Counted from the stretch's first letter, positions 9,366 through 18,318 are shown. The stretch is 64,000 nucleotides of DNA from Hyphomicrobiaceae bacterium (GCA_028066055.1 JALCBY010000007.1:62001-126000); one strand, 5' to 3'. A program made the numbers and translations. The notes: generated by a model not told the origin, from the sequence alone.

Positions 9366-9617
9366 GGGTGGGTTCCCCGCTGATCCCCCGCGAATCGCGA
9401 GGCTCTTGAAATTCGACGCGCTCGAATCGGCAGAACCATGCCAAACAGCACTCCCAGCTACAACCTGCCGTGTATATTGGTCTCGCAAAATGTCGTGATC
9501 GTGGCGAAGATGCCACGACTCGATATCGCGAAGCTAACAGCGAATTTGGGTTGTAGTACAGGTATTTCTCACACTTCAAGAGTGATGAATTGACAAGAAA
9601 AAAGACGGGAGGGGAAA

Positions 9618-10640
9618 TTGGTCGAACAGTCGCGGAATCAGGATTGGCTGGAACTGGTGAAAGAAGACGCCCTGGAGCCCGATATCCCGATATGTGACCC
9701 CCATCATCATCTGTGGCGGGACCGCAAGGGCGCGGTTCAGCCCTGTTACATGCTGGACGAGTTTGTGGAAGATCTGTCGGGCGGCCACAACATTGTCTCG
9801 ACCGTGTTCATCGAATGCGGTGCGGAATTTCGTGAAGGTGGTCCCGAAGAGCTCCGCTGCGTCGGCGAAACCGACTTTGTCGTCGGCATTGCCGAGCAGG
9901 CTGACGCGCAAGGGTACGGGCATTATCATATCGCCGCGGGTATCGTCGGCACGGCGGATCTTAAGATCGGCGATGCGGTTGCCGATGTGCTGGACGCGCA
10001 GATCAAGGCGGGCAAGGGCCGGTTTCGCGGGATACGCCTCGGCACGTTATGGCATGAGAGCCCGGATATCGCCGATCACCGTACCAACCCGCCGCAAGGA
10101 CTGATGCTTCGCGAAGATTTCCGCGAAGGCTTCAGGCATCTCGCATCCCGGGAGCTGAGTTTCGAGGTGTGGTGCTGTCATCCGCAGATTGTCGAGGCAA
10201 CGGATCTGGCGCGAGCTTTTCCGGACACGGTCATTGTGCTGGATCATTTTGGCGGACCTGTCGGGATTGGCCCCTATGAAGGCGCATCTGAGGAGGTGTT
10301 CGCGCACTGGAAAGGGATGATCGATGCGCTTGCTGCATGCCCCAACGTCTATGCCAAGCTCGGCGGCCTCAATATGGAAGTGAACGGTTTTGGCTGGCAT
10401 GAGCGCGATAAGCCGCCCACCAGTGATGAACTGTTGACGGCGACCCGCCACTATTTCGACTATCAGATCGAGAAATTCGGCGTCGAGCGTTGCATGTTTG
10501 AATCGAACTTTCCCGTCGACAAGGTGAGCTGCAGCTACACCGTCGTGTGGAACATGTTCAAGAAGCTCACGCGGAATTATTCGGCGAACGAAAGGGCTGC
10601 CCTGTTTCACGACACGGCGGCGCGCGTGTACCGCCTCTAG
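9618..10640 (+). CDS. Amidohydrolase family protein
   Basis: Metal-dependent hydrolase or decarboxylase of the amidohydrolase-2 (TIM barrel) group, 340 residues. The first metal motif is DPHHHLW (27-33); later come VIVLDHFGGP (~212) and FESNFPVDK near residue 297, as in lactonase/2-pyrone-4,6-dicarboxylate-lactonase-like proteins. The substrate is not known. The TTG start at 9618 is supported by GGGAGGGG just upstream. Its TAG stop overlaps the stop of the DUF454 gene coming from the other side in a shared CTAG. Confidence 0.88.
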   Translation: MVEQSRNQDWLELVKEDALEPDIPICDPHHHLWRDRKGAVQPCYMLDEFVEDLSGGHNIVSTVFIECGAEFREGGPEELRCVGETDFVVGIAEQADAQGYGHYHIAAGIVGTADLKIGDAVADVLDAQIKAGKGRFRGIRLGTLWHESPDIADHRTNPPQGLMLREDFREGFRHLASRELSFEVWCCHPQIVEATDLARAFPDTVIVLDHFGGPVGIGPYEGASEEVFAHWKGMIDALAACPNVYAKLGGLNMEVNGFGWHERDKPPTSDELLTATRHYFDYQIEKFGVERCMFESNFPVDKVSCSYTVVWNMFKKLTRNYSANERAALFHDTAARVYRL

Positions 10641-11050
10641 TCTTCGTTTTTGCGGCTTGACGGCGTCCGGCTCGGCTTGGTGAGGACGTAGTATGCGCCG
10701 TAGGCCATCAAGACGCCCGTGGTCAGCAGCCACGGCCAGCCGAGATCTGTGAAGAAGGCCATGTAGACGAAACTCACGCTCATCGCCCCGATTGATGCCA
10801 TCTTGGCCGAAACCGGGATCACCCGATATTCCTGCCAGCGCTGGAGGGGCGGTCCGAAGAGTTTGTGGTTGTAGAGCCAGCCACGCAGTCTCTCCGAACT
10901 GTTCGAGAAGGCCCATAAGGCGAGGATCATGAACGGCGTCGTCGGCAGAACCGGCAGGAAAGCGCCGATCACTCCGATGCCGAAGAACAGCCAGCCGAGT
11001 GCGAGATAGACCAGACGCGCTGTGTTGGAGATGAGCTTTTGCTCGGACAT
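10637..11050 (-). CDS. DUF454 (YbaN) family inner-membrane protein
   Basis: Small membrane protein of unknown function, 137 residues. The family start is clear: LGWLFFGIGVIGAFLPVLPTT, then FMILALWAFSNSSERLRGWL and HKLFGPPLQRW, followed by two further hydrophobic segments and a basic tail. The ATG at 11050 is preferred; an upstream in-frame start would add about 22 residues unlike the family. Convergent with the amidohydrolase: the stops share the four bases CTAG at 10637-10640. Confidence 0.88.
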   Translation of the reverse strand: MSEQKLISNTARLVYLALGWLFFGIGVIGAFLPVLPTTPFMILALWAFSNSSERLRGWLYNHKLFGPPLQRWQEYRVIPVSAKMASIGAMSVSFVYMAFFTDLGWPWLLTTGVLMAYGAYYVLTKPSRTPSSRKNED

Positions 11051-11215
11051 GTGGGGGAATGTCTCCGTGCCGGAAGGTGACATTATGACCATCCGCCGGG
11101 TGGTGGCCAACAGCACAAGTGTTACGCGTTGGAGCCGTTGGACTTCGCGGAAGTGCCCCTATAGCTTACGGCCCCGGACACATTGGGCGCGCACGTATAA
11201 CCCGGGATTAACGCC

Positions 11216-12106
11216 ATGGAAAAAATCAGAATCCAGTTCACCTTGTTCTCCGCATTCTATTCGCCGCTGATCTCGACCATGTCCGGCGGATTCCTGAAGG
11301 AGGAGGGCCTCGATCCGGAATGGTCGGTTTCGCCGCCCGGCGTTTCGGCTATTGCCGCGCTCGAAACGGGTGAGGTGGACGTCATTCAGTCCGCACTCAG
11401 CCAGGGGTTTAACTCGCTCGCCAAGGGAGAAACCCCGAAGGCGGTGCATTTCGCCCAGATCAACGAGATGGATGGTTTCTTCCTGACCGCGCGCGAGCCG
11501 GATCCGGATTTCACCTGGGACAAGCTCGAAGGCGCCGAGGTCGTCATGTTCAAGGGTGGCCAACCCAACGCGATGTTCAAATATGCCTGTTTCAAGGCGG
11601 GCATCGACTACGACAAGCTTGTGCCCGTTACACCGGGTGGGGCCGCCGACATCGACAACGCTTTCCGCGAGGGACAGGGCCAGTATGTGCAGCAGCAAGG
11701 ACCATTCCCGCAGCAGCTTGAAAAAGACGGCGTCGGTCATGTGGTGGCGCAGGTCGGCAAGCAGATCGGGCCGTGCGGGTTTTCATCCCTTGCCGCGACG
11801 CGCGAATGGCTTGGCACCGATATGGCGAAAGCCTTCATGCGCGCTTACAAGAAGACGCGTCTCTATATGAACGAAACACCGGCGGTTGAGATTGCGCGCG
11901 CTGAAAAGCCGTTCTTTCCGGATATCGACGAGGATGTGCTTGCCGACTGCATTGCCACATATCAAAAGCTCGGATGCTGGACCCCGCACGTGGAGATCAC
12001 GAAACCGGCCTATGAGGTCATCCTCGACGTCTTCGAGCATTACGGCACGCTCAAGGAACGCTACCCTTACGAGAAGGTGTGCGTGGAGCCGCCGAAGTCC
12101 GACTAG
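11216..12106 (+). CDS. NMT1/SsuA-like substrate-binding protein lacking a signal peptide
   Basis: Periplasmic-binding-protein fold of the NMT1/THI5-SsuA group (binds small organic ligands such as pyrimidine precursors, sulfonates or aromatics), 296 residues. Recognisable parts are FLKEEGLDPEW near the start, ALETGEVDVIQSALSQGF and a C-terminal domain with helix-rich ends. Unlike normal transport receptors it begins directly with the first strand (MEKIRIQFTLFSAFYSPL) and has no signal peptide, so it is probably cytosolic. No permease or ATPase gene is adjacent. Function unknown. Confidence 0.8.
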   Translation: MEKIRIQFTLFSAFYSPLISTMSGGFLKEEGLDPEWSVSPPGVSAIAALETGEVDVIQSALSQGFNSLAKGETPKAVHFAQINEMDGFFLTAREPDPDFTWDKLEGAEVVMFKGGQPNAMFKYACFKAGIDYDKLVPVTPGGAADIDNAFREGQGQYVQQQGPFPQQLEKDGVGHVVAQVGKQIGPCGFSSLAATREWLGTDMAKAFMRAYKKTRLYMNETPAVEIARAEKPFFPDIDEDVLADCIATYQKLGCWTPHVEITKPAYEVILDVFEHYGTLKERYPYEKVCVEPPKSD

Positions 12107-12381
12107 AGACTGTTCTTCAGTCTTTCCCTGAGATCGACGGCGGGTATGGTGCGCTCGGGCACGGGCCTGCTGGCCGACACGTCGTAATATCGGTATCGGA
12201 GCAGCTCGACCTGCCCCCTGACCGTGATGTGGTAACGGTCAGCCGTTTCCTGAAGCAGCCCCATGGAAATGAGGTTCTGCGCGCGTTGTCGCGGAATTCT
12301 GCGCCTCTCGCAGGTGCCGTTGTACCGCACCACCGTGCGCAGAGCCCGCCGTTCTGCGTAACCCAGTCGAATCGCCGTCAT
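12103..12381 (-). CDS. Hypothetical protein, possible small winged-helix
   Basis: 92 residues, not recognised as a named family. It is basic, and the central part (RQRAQNLISMGLLQETADRY) followed by HITVRGQVELLRYRY looks like the recognition helix and wing of a small winged-helix protein; this is only a pattern impression. The stop overlaps that of the binding-protein gene in a shared CTAG (12103-12106). A perfect CtrA-type box lies 25-39 bases before its start codon, the best clue to regulation. Confidence 0.65.
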   Translation of the reverse strand: MTAIRLGYAERRALRTVVRYNGTCERRRIPRQRAQNLISMGLLQETADRYHITVRGQVELLRYRYYDVSASRPVPERTIPAVDLRERLKNSL

Positions 12382-12405
12382 GGGCCAAGCGTCGCCCGTG
12401 TGGGG

Positions 12406-12420
12406 TTAACAACTGATTAA
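12406..12420. promoter_or_regulatory. CtrA-type box (TTAA-N7-TTAA)
   Basis: TTAACAACTGATTAA inside the longer palindrome GGTTAAC...GATTAACC. It matches the full consensus of the cell-cycle regulator CtrA and lies just upstream of the minus-strand 92-aa gene. Confidence 0.6.
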
Positions 12421-12477
12421 CCATGTTTTTGACGAGGCGCTCGGTCGTCTGGGATGACGATGTCACGGGTCTTCATT

Positions 12478-12763
12478 CGTCACCCCCGGGCTCGTTCCGG
12501 GCGTACATTGCACATCGCGATCAGCACGCTGCGGGGTCATGGAATGGATTGCCGGAACAGGTCCGGCAATGACGTTCAAGCAACGATCAGCCGTGGTTTT
12601 GGAAGGCGAGTTAGCGGTCATTCGGCAAAGGCCGGAACCCGGAGCGGCCTTACCGACTCTGCGGGCGACTCAGACTGGATTTCCGCCTGCGCGGGGATGA
12701 CAAACCCCCGGCCGATCTGCGCGAATTCACCCTCCGTCATTCCGGCGCAAGCCGGAATCCAGA
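12478..12763. repeat. Cluster of palindromic extragenic repeats
   Basis: The 421-base gap 12382-12802 holds no gene. It contains at least five related palindromic units: near 12478-12505 (GTCACCCCCGGGCTCG), 12548-12570 (ATTGCCGGA-N5-TCCGGCAAT), 12617-12645 (degenerate), 12671-12702 (TGGATTTCCGCCTGCGCGGG) and 12739-12758 (ATTCCGGC-GCAA-GCCGGAAT). They share the GTCATTCCGG / CCGGAATCCAG core common in alphaproteobacterial intergenic repeats. No similar unit was noticed elsewhere in the window. Confidence 0.8.
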
Positions 12764-12802
12764 TGTGCGGTGCCATGAAGTGGCGGGCCGACGGTCACGC
12801 AT

Positions 12803-13645
12803 TTACTTTTGCCAAGGCGGGGTTTGGAGGGAATCCAGTGTCTCATCAAATCCGTTCGGGAATCCCCGGATATGTTCCGTAGCACGCGCAATGCGGTCGC
12901 ACATGCTTAAGGTGTCATGGTTCAGAATTTTGCTCTTTGGCGTGGCGCTCCGCCAAGTGTCCCAATCGGATACCTCCTGATTGTGGAGCGTGAACAGGTC
13001 TCTCACGAGGTTGACGTACAGGAACCATTGCCCCACGCATGTTCCGTGGCCGAAGCTGTCCACTACCGCATCGCTCTTGCGGAATGCCGACCATGCCTGC
13101 CCGGCATTCAGGAATTCTCCGGACGGCACGTCGGTTATCTCAAACGTGATATTCAAATGATCCCCGTGCAGCTGGTCGATCTGGGCATCCGCAATTGCCC
13201 ATCTTTGCTCCTTGGGCTTCCAATATTCGCAAATCCAGTGATCTTCGAACCGGCCGGGCGAGAGGTATGCGGCGAACCCGCATCGTGTACGGGCCGGAAC
13301 GCCCTGCTGCCTGAGAATACTGCACAACATAAGTGCGAAGTCGCGGCATGTTCCGGGCGACCTTGCGCTCGGAGCGCGTGCCTCGGATAGCGCGGCTGGA
13401 GAAGTTTCAAGAATGAGTTGCAGACGCTTCGAGACGGGGAGCGTCGCTCTGTTAAGAGGCGTTTTCTCCGGCAAACCGTATCTGCCGGCCCAGGCGACGT
13501 GGACAATGAGGCCTTGCACGATTTGGCAGAGCGCGGCGAGATTCGCCGGCAGATCGGCGATCTGTTGCGCGTACTCCCCTGGGTCGGTGTACGTGCTGTG
13601 ATGGCGGTAAATCTCCGGTCCTGTTTGGGCGTGCATCGTTGACAT
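12803..13645 (-). CDS. Transglutaminase-like cysteine protease-fold protein
   Basis: 280 residues with the transglutaminase-like core: Cys in GTCRDFALMLCSILRQQG, His in DHWICEYW and Asp in WAIADAQID, a complete Cys-His-Asp triad in the right order. Such proteins act as peptidases or amidases; the substrate is unknown. No signal peptide, so probably cytosolic. The ATG at 13645 is chosen over a longer frame because the longer part overlaps the acyl-CoA synthetase upstream; the gap to that gene is then 56 bases, compatible with an operon. The last ~20 residues run toward the repeat cluster. Confidence 0.87.
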   Translation of the reverse strand: MSTMHAQTGPEIYRHHSTYTDPGEYAQQIADLPANLAALCQIVQGLIVHVAWAGRYGLPEKTPLNRATLPVSKRLQLILETSPAALSEARAPSARSPGTCRDFALMLCSILRQQGVPARTRCGFAAYLSPGRFEDHWICEYWKPKEQRWAIADAQIDQLHGDHLNITFEITDVPSGEFLNAGQAWSAFRKSDAVVDSFGHGTCVGQWFLYVNLVRDLFTLHNQEVSDWDTWRSATPKSKILNHDTLSMCDRIARATEHIRGFPNGFDETLDSLQTPPWQK

Positions 13646-13701
13646 TTTTTCCCGACGTTGTTGCCGGTGGGCATCCGCCGCGGTCCTGAAGGAATGCGTT
13701 C

Positions 13702-15330
13702 TCAAACCTCCTTCGCCATCTCGCGCAGCTTGAATTTCTGGATCTTGCCGGTGGAGGTCTTGGGCAGCTCGGTGAAGACCACATGGCGAGGGCATTTATA
13801 GTGGGCGAGATTGTCGCGGCACCAGGCGATGAGGTCGTCCGCGGTGACCTCAACGCCGTCGGCAGTTTCCACGAAAGCACAGGGCGTTTCGCCCCATTTC
13901 TCATCCGGTTTTGCGACAACTGCCGCCACCGACACTGCAGGGTGCTTGTAGAGCGTGTCCTCGACCTCGATGGAGGAGATGTTTTCACCGCCCGAGATGA
14001 TCACGTCCTTGGAGCGGTCCTTGAGCTGGATGTAGCCGTCGGGGTGAAGCACACCGAGATCGCCGGAATGGAACCAGCCCCCCGCAAACGCCTCCTCCGT
14101 CGCCTCCTTGTTCTTAAGGTACCCTTTCATGACGATATTGCCGCGGAACATGACCTCGCCCAGCGTCTCGCCATCGGCCGTGACCTGGTTCATGGTCTTG
14201 GGGTCCATCACCGTCAGGTCTTCAAGTGCGGGATAGCGCACGCCCTGGCGGATGCGCATGCCCATCTGCTCCGGTTTGCCGAGCGCGTCCCAATCCTCGT
14301 TCCACTCGTTGATTGTCGCGGGACCATAGGTTTCGGTGAGCCCATACAGATGCGTGAGGTCGAAGCCCGCATCGCCCATCTGTGCGAGCACGGCGGCGGG
14401 CGGGGGTGCTGCGGCATGGGAGAAGGAAACGCGCTGGTCGAACGAACGCTTCTCGCCGTCGCCCGCCTGAAGCAGCACGGACATGACAATGGGGGCACCG
14501 CACATATGCGTCACGCGATGATCGGCGATGGCATCGAACATGGCCCCGGCGCGTACCCATCGCAGACAGACGTGGATACCGACAACCATGGACAGCGTCC
14601 ACGGGAAGCACCAGCCGTTGCAATGAAACATGGGGAGCGTCCACAGATAGACGGGGAACCGCCCCATGCCGGTGCAGATCGTGTTGGCGTAGCACATGAG
14701 CGCCGCGCCCCGGTGGTGATAAACCACGCCCTTCGGGTTGCCCGTGGTTCCGCTGGTATAATTGAGGGAGATCGAATCCCACTCGCTCGCCGGGGGCGTC
14801 CAGGCGAAATCCGGATCTCCGTCCTTGATGAAGTCCTCATATTCTTGGCTTCCCAACAGTTCGCTGTCCTGTGGAAACTCCGGATCATCGTAATCGATGA
14901 CGAGCGGTTTCACTTCGGCCTGGGAGAGGGCTTCCTTGACCGTTGCGGCAAACTCCCGGTCGGTGATCAGCACCTTCGTTTCCGCGTGATCAAGCTGAAA
15001 CGCGATCACCCCGGCATCCAGGCGTGTGTTCATGCAGTGCAGCACCGCGCCGGTCATCGGCACGCCGTAGTGCGCCTCGAGCATCGGCGGGGTATTGGAG
15101 AGCATGACGGAGACCGTGTCGCCTTTGCCGATGCCGTTCTTGGCGAGAACCGATGCGAGTTTGCGCGCCCGGGCATAGAACTGTGAATAGGATGTTCGCG
15201 CCTTTCCGTGAATGATGGCGAGCCGGTCCGGATATGTACGCGCCGCGCGGTCGAGGAACGACAGGGGCGTCATCGGTTGATAATTTGCCGGATTGGGATT
15301 GAGATCGGTCTCATACGGATTTTTAGCCAT
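13702..15330 (-). CDS. Acyl-CoA synthetase (AMP-forming), DmdB/fatty-acyl ligase group
   Basis: Activates a carboxylic acid to its CoA thioester through an acyl-AMP. 542 residues, typical length. P-loop TSGTTGNPKGVVY near 190, the A5 region YGLTETYGPATINEW, hinge DRSKDVIISGGENIS and the catalytic Lys in PKTSTGKIQKFKLRE at the C-terminus are all intact. The overall pattern resembles the methylmercaptopropionate/medium-chain ligases (DmdB-like), but substrate choice cannot be read from sequence alone. The transglutaminase gene follows on the same strand. Confidence 0.92.
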   Translation of the reverse strand: MAKNPYETDLNPNPANYQPMTPLSFLDRAARTYPDRLAIIHGKARTSYSQFYARARKLASVLAKNGIGKGDTVSVMLSNTPPMLEAHYGVPMTGAVLHCMNTRLDAGVIAFQLDHAETKVLITDREFAATVKEALSQAEVKPLVIDYDDPEFPQDSELLGSQEYEDFIKDGDPDFAWTPPASEWDSISLNYTSGTTGNPKGVVYHHRGAALMCYANTICTGMGRFPVYLWTLPMFHCNGWCFPWTLSMVVGIHVCLRWVRAGAMFDAIADHRVTHMCGAPIVMSVLLQAGDGEKRSFDQRVSFSHAAAPPPAAVLAQMGDAGFDLTHLYGLTETYGPATINEWNEDWDALGKPEQMGMRIRQGVRYPALEDLTVMDPKTMNQVTADGETLGEVMFRGNIVMKGYLKNKEATEEAFAGGWFHSGDLGVLHPDGYIQLKDRSKDVIISGGENISSIEVEDTLYKHPAVSVAAVVAKPDEKWGETPCAFVETADGVEVTADDLIAWCRDNLAHYKCPRHVVFTELPKTSTGKIQKFKLREMAKEV

Positions 15331-15383
15331 GGCGTCTTCCCCCTATTGGCGCAGAGGCTAACCGCGCCGGCGAAGCGTTGCAA

Positions 15384-16151
15384 TCATAGGACTGAAGCGC
15401 CGATGAGGGCTACTCCGCCGTCCCACATCAGCTTGAGCGAGATGATGAAGATCGCGGCATAGGCAAATCGATAGAATGTTTCGACATTCAGTTTCTTCAC
15501 CAACCAGGCACCGGTGAAAATCGACAATGGAGCAAGTGGTGAAAGTACGAGCGATGTCGTGAGATTGGTCGTATCCAATTGACCGAGAGCCGCGTAAGGG
15601 ATCACCTTGATCAGGTTGACCACCGTGAAAAAGATAACGCTGGTTCCGACAAACAGGCGCGGTGCGAGACGTTGCGGCAGAAGATACATCTGCAGCGGAG
15701 GACCGCCCGCATGGGAGACGAATGAGGTGAATCCGGCCGTTGCACCCCAGAACCCGCCCTTGGCTGCGTTCGGTTGCGTCGTGTTCGATCCGCGCCATTC
15801 GAACCAGTAGTCCAGGGTGAACAGTAAGGCGACGAGGCCGACGATCAGCCTGACATGGGCCTCGGACACGTAAGCTGCCGTCAGATATCCGATGCCGATG
15901 CCGACCAGTGCGGCGGGAATGAGAATCTTGAGATTTCGGGAATCGTAGACACCCCGGTAGGTCCACAAAGCAAAGACATCCATGGCAATCAGGATCGGCA
16001 GGAGGATGCCTGCAGCCTGAACCGGCGAAATCACCAGCGCCATGAGAGGCACGCCGAGCATGGCCAGCGCGCCGACGAAACCGCCCTTGGCCAGCCCGAC
16101 CAGAATGATGGCGGGAATGGCGACGGCATAGAATGTCGGGTCGGTGATCAT
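15384..16151 (-). CDS. TauE/SafE family sulfite/anion exporter
   Basis: Integral membrane protein with about eight hydrophobic segments. The duplicated TauE motif is visible (LVGLAKGGFVGALAMLGVPL in the first half, GGFWGATAGFTSFVSHAGGP in the second). The family exports sulfite or organosulfonates, and other substrates are known. The ATG at 16151 is used because relatives begin with MITDPxFY; an in-frame ATG at 16196 would add 15 residues, and neither has a good ribosome site. It lies upstream of the acyl-CoA synthetase gene on the same strand. Confidence 0.88.
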   Translation of the reverse strand: MITDPTFYAVAIPAIILVGLAKGGFVGALAMLGVPLMALVISPVQAAGILLPILIAMDVFALWTYRGVYDSRNLKILIPAALVGIGIGYLTAAYVSEAHVRLIVGLVALLFTLDYWFEWRGSNTTQPNAAKGGFWGATAGFTSFVSHAGGPPLQMYLLPQRLAPRLFVGTSVIFFTVVNLIKVIPYAALGQLDTTNLTTSLVLSPLAPLSIFTGAWLVKKLNVETFYRFAYAAIFIISLKLMWDGGVALIGASVL

Positions 16152-16341
16152 GGAGGAGTGCCAGTACAAGCGATACGCAGCGCTTCTAACGTCCATTAGG
16201 CTTTCGGGCTAGGTCAAAAGTCGCTGCGGCACTTGTTCCCAGCCCCCCTCGCGCGCGAAGATGGAATTGAATAAAAAGAGCCAGCTATGGCGTGATGGCA
16301 GATGTTGACGCATCCGCTAGGCAGCAGAAGGGGAGGGTGTG

Positions 16342-18249
16342 ATGACGAGCCGGTACAGGGAAGTTTATGATGGCTGGCTGAAGGATCCCGAAGGGTTCTG
16401 GGGAGAAGCGTCAAAGAACATCGACTGGATCAAACCGGCCGACAAGGTGTTCGATCCGGATGCGGGCATCTATGGGCGTTGGTTTGTCGGTGCCCAGTGC
16501 AATACCTGTTACAACTGCGTCGACCGGCATGCCGAAGGCGGGCGCGGCGACCAGCATGCCCTGATCTACGACAGTCCCATCACCGGCGCACAGCAGAAAT
16601 TCACCTATTCCCAACTGCTCGACGAAGTGTCGGCGCTTGCCGGCGTTATTCGCGACCTGGGCGTGGAGAAGGGGGACCGCGTCATCATCTACATGCCGAT
16701 GATTCCACAGGCTGTTTTCGCCATGCTCGCTTGTGCACGCATCGGTGCCATCCACTCGGTCGTGTTCGGAGGATTTGCCCCCAAAGAGCTGGCAACGCGT
16801 ATCGAGGATGCCAAACCTAAGGCGATTCTTACCGCGTCATGCGGGATCGAACCGGGCCGGACCGTCGAATACAAGCCCTTGCTCGACGAGGCGATAGAGC
16901 TTTCATCCTCAAAGCCCGATGCGTGTCTCGTGTTCCAGCGCGAGCAGGCGATTGCGTCGATGATCGACGGACGCGACCGCGATTGGGCTGATGCCGTGGC
17001 GCAGGCCAAAGCGGATGGAAGTCGCGCGGAGTGCGTGCCGGTCGAGGCAACCGATCCGCTCTATATTCTCTATACATCCGGCACGACCGGGCAACCCAAG
17101 GGCGTGGTGCGTGACAATGGCGGGCATATGGTTGCGCTCCACTGGACCATGAAAAATATCTACGACGTGGAGCCGGGCGAAGTGTACTGGGCCGCGTCGG
17201 ATGTGGGCTGGGTCGTCGGACATTCCTACATCGTCTACGCACCGCTGCTGCACGGCAACACGACGATCGTGTTCGAGGGCAAGCCGGTGGGCACGCCTGA
17301 CGCAGGCGTGTTCTGGCGGGTGATTGCCGAGCATAATGTGGCGGCAATGTTCACCGCACCGACAGCCTTTCGCGCCATCAAACAGGTCGATCCCAAGGCC
17401 GAATTGATCGGTCAGTACGACCTGTCCAATTTCCGCACCCTTTTCCTTGCCGGTGAACGCGCCGACCCGGATACGATCCAGTGGGCGGAGGACAATCTGA
17501 AGGTTCCGGTCATCGATCATTGGTGGCAGACGGAAACCGGATGGACGATTGCCGGCAATCCCATGGGGCTCGGCGCACTTCCTGTGAAGCACGGTTCGTC
17601 CACGGTGCCGATGCCCGGATACGAAATCCACATCCTTGACGAGGCCAACAATCAGGTTGAGGCCGGCAAGATCGGTGCGATTTCCGTCAAGCTGCCCTTG
17701 CCACCGTCGTGCCTGCCGACGCTGTGGAACGCGGATGAGCGCTTCAGGGAAAGCTATTTGGAAGAATATCCCGGCTACTACAAGACGGCCGACGCCGGAT
17801 ACCTCGATGAGGACGGTTACGTCTACATCATGGCCCGCACCGACGACATTATCAACGTCGCCGGCCACCGGCTCTCAACGGGTGGTATGGAAGAAGTCGT
17901 GGCCGCGCATCCGGATGTGGCCGAATGCGCCGTCATAGGCATCGCCGACCAGCTCAAAGGCCAGATCCCGGCCGGCTTCATGGTGCTCAACGCTGGCGTG
18001 AACCGGGACCCGTCTGAAATCGAGAAAGAGGTGGTTGGTCTCGTGCGCGAGAAGATCGGGCCGGTTGCCGCCTTCAAGCTCGTGCTCGCCGTCCCGCGCC
18101 TGCCGAAGACGCGTTCGGGCAAGATCCTGCGTGGGACCATGCGTTGCATCGCCGATGGCGAGGACTACAGGACCCCCGCGACAATCGATGATCCGGCAAT
18201 CCTGACCGAAATCACCGACGCGCTCAAGGAGCGCGGGATACCGGGGTAA
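16342..18249 (+). CDS. prpE: Propionyl-CoA synthetase
   Basis: AMP-forming ligase making propionyl-CoA (or acetyl-CoA) from the free acid, ATP and CoA. 635 residues. It opens with the acetyl-CoA-synthetase N-terminal domain (YDGWLKDPEGFWGEAS), has WFVGAQCNTCYNCVDRH, the P-loop TSGTTGQPKGVVRD (~243), WWQTETGWTIAGN and the acetylatable Lys in PKTRSGKILRGTMR. These features fit PrpE better than Acs. The ATG at 16342 has GGGGAGGG 5-6 bases upstream. No methylcitrate-cycle genes are beside it. Confidence 0.92.
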   Translation: MTSRYREVYDGWLKDPEGFWGEASKNIDWIKPADKVFDPDAGIYGRWFVGAQCNTCYNCVDRHAEGGRGDQHALIYDSPITGAQQKFTYSQLLDEVSALAGVIRDLGVEKGDRVIIYMPMIPQAVFAMLACARIGAIHSVVFGGFAPKELATRIEDAKPKAILTASCGIEPGRTVEYKPLLDEAIELSSSKPDACLVFQREQAIASMIDGRDRDWADAVAQAKADGSRAECVPVEATDPLYILYTSGTTGQPKGVVRDNGGHMVALHWTMKNIYDVEPGEVYWAASDVGWVVGHSYIVYAPLLHGNTTIVFEGKPVGTPDAGVFWRVIAEHNVAAMFTAPTAFRAIKQVDPKAELIGQYDLSNFRTLFLAGERADPDTIQWAEDNLKVPVIDHWWQTETGWTIAGNPMGLGALPVKHGSSTVPMPGYEIHILDEANNQVEAGKIGAISVKLPLPPSCLPTLWNADERFRESYLEEYPGYYKTADAGYLDEDGYVYIMARTDDIINVAGHRLSTGGMEEVVAAHPDVAECAVIGIADQLKGQIPAGFMVLNAGVNRDPSEIEKEVVGLVREKIGPVAAFKLVLAVPRLPKTRSGKILRGTMRCIADGEDYRTPATIDDPAILTEITDALKERGIPG

Positions 18250-18265
18250 GGGAGTAACCGGTAAA

Positions 18266-18290
18266 GGGCAGCGGGACGCGCCCGCTGCCC
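18266..18290. terminator. Hairpin between convergent prpE and fasciclin genes
   Basis: Perfect 10-bp stem GGGCAGCGGG / CCCGCTGCCC with a 5-base loop, 17 bases after the prpE stop. No T-tract on either side, so it may be a weak or Rho-assisted terminator serving both convergent genes. Confidence 0.55.
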
Positions 18291-18318
18291 TGCCATGCCG
18301 AATGGCATTGCCGCTCAT

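Noticed and set aside
12382-12802. CRISPR array
   Set aside because: Repeats differ in sequence, are palindromic and irregularly spaced, with no spacers or cas genes; they are extragenic repeats.
13783-15186. Long plus-strand open frame across the acyl-CoA synthetase gene
   Set aside because: It is the antisense of a full-length, motif-complete synthetase and has no family signature; it reflects GC-rich codon use.
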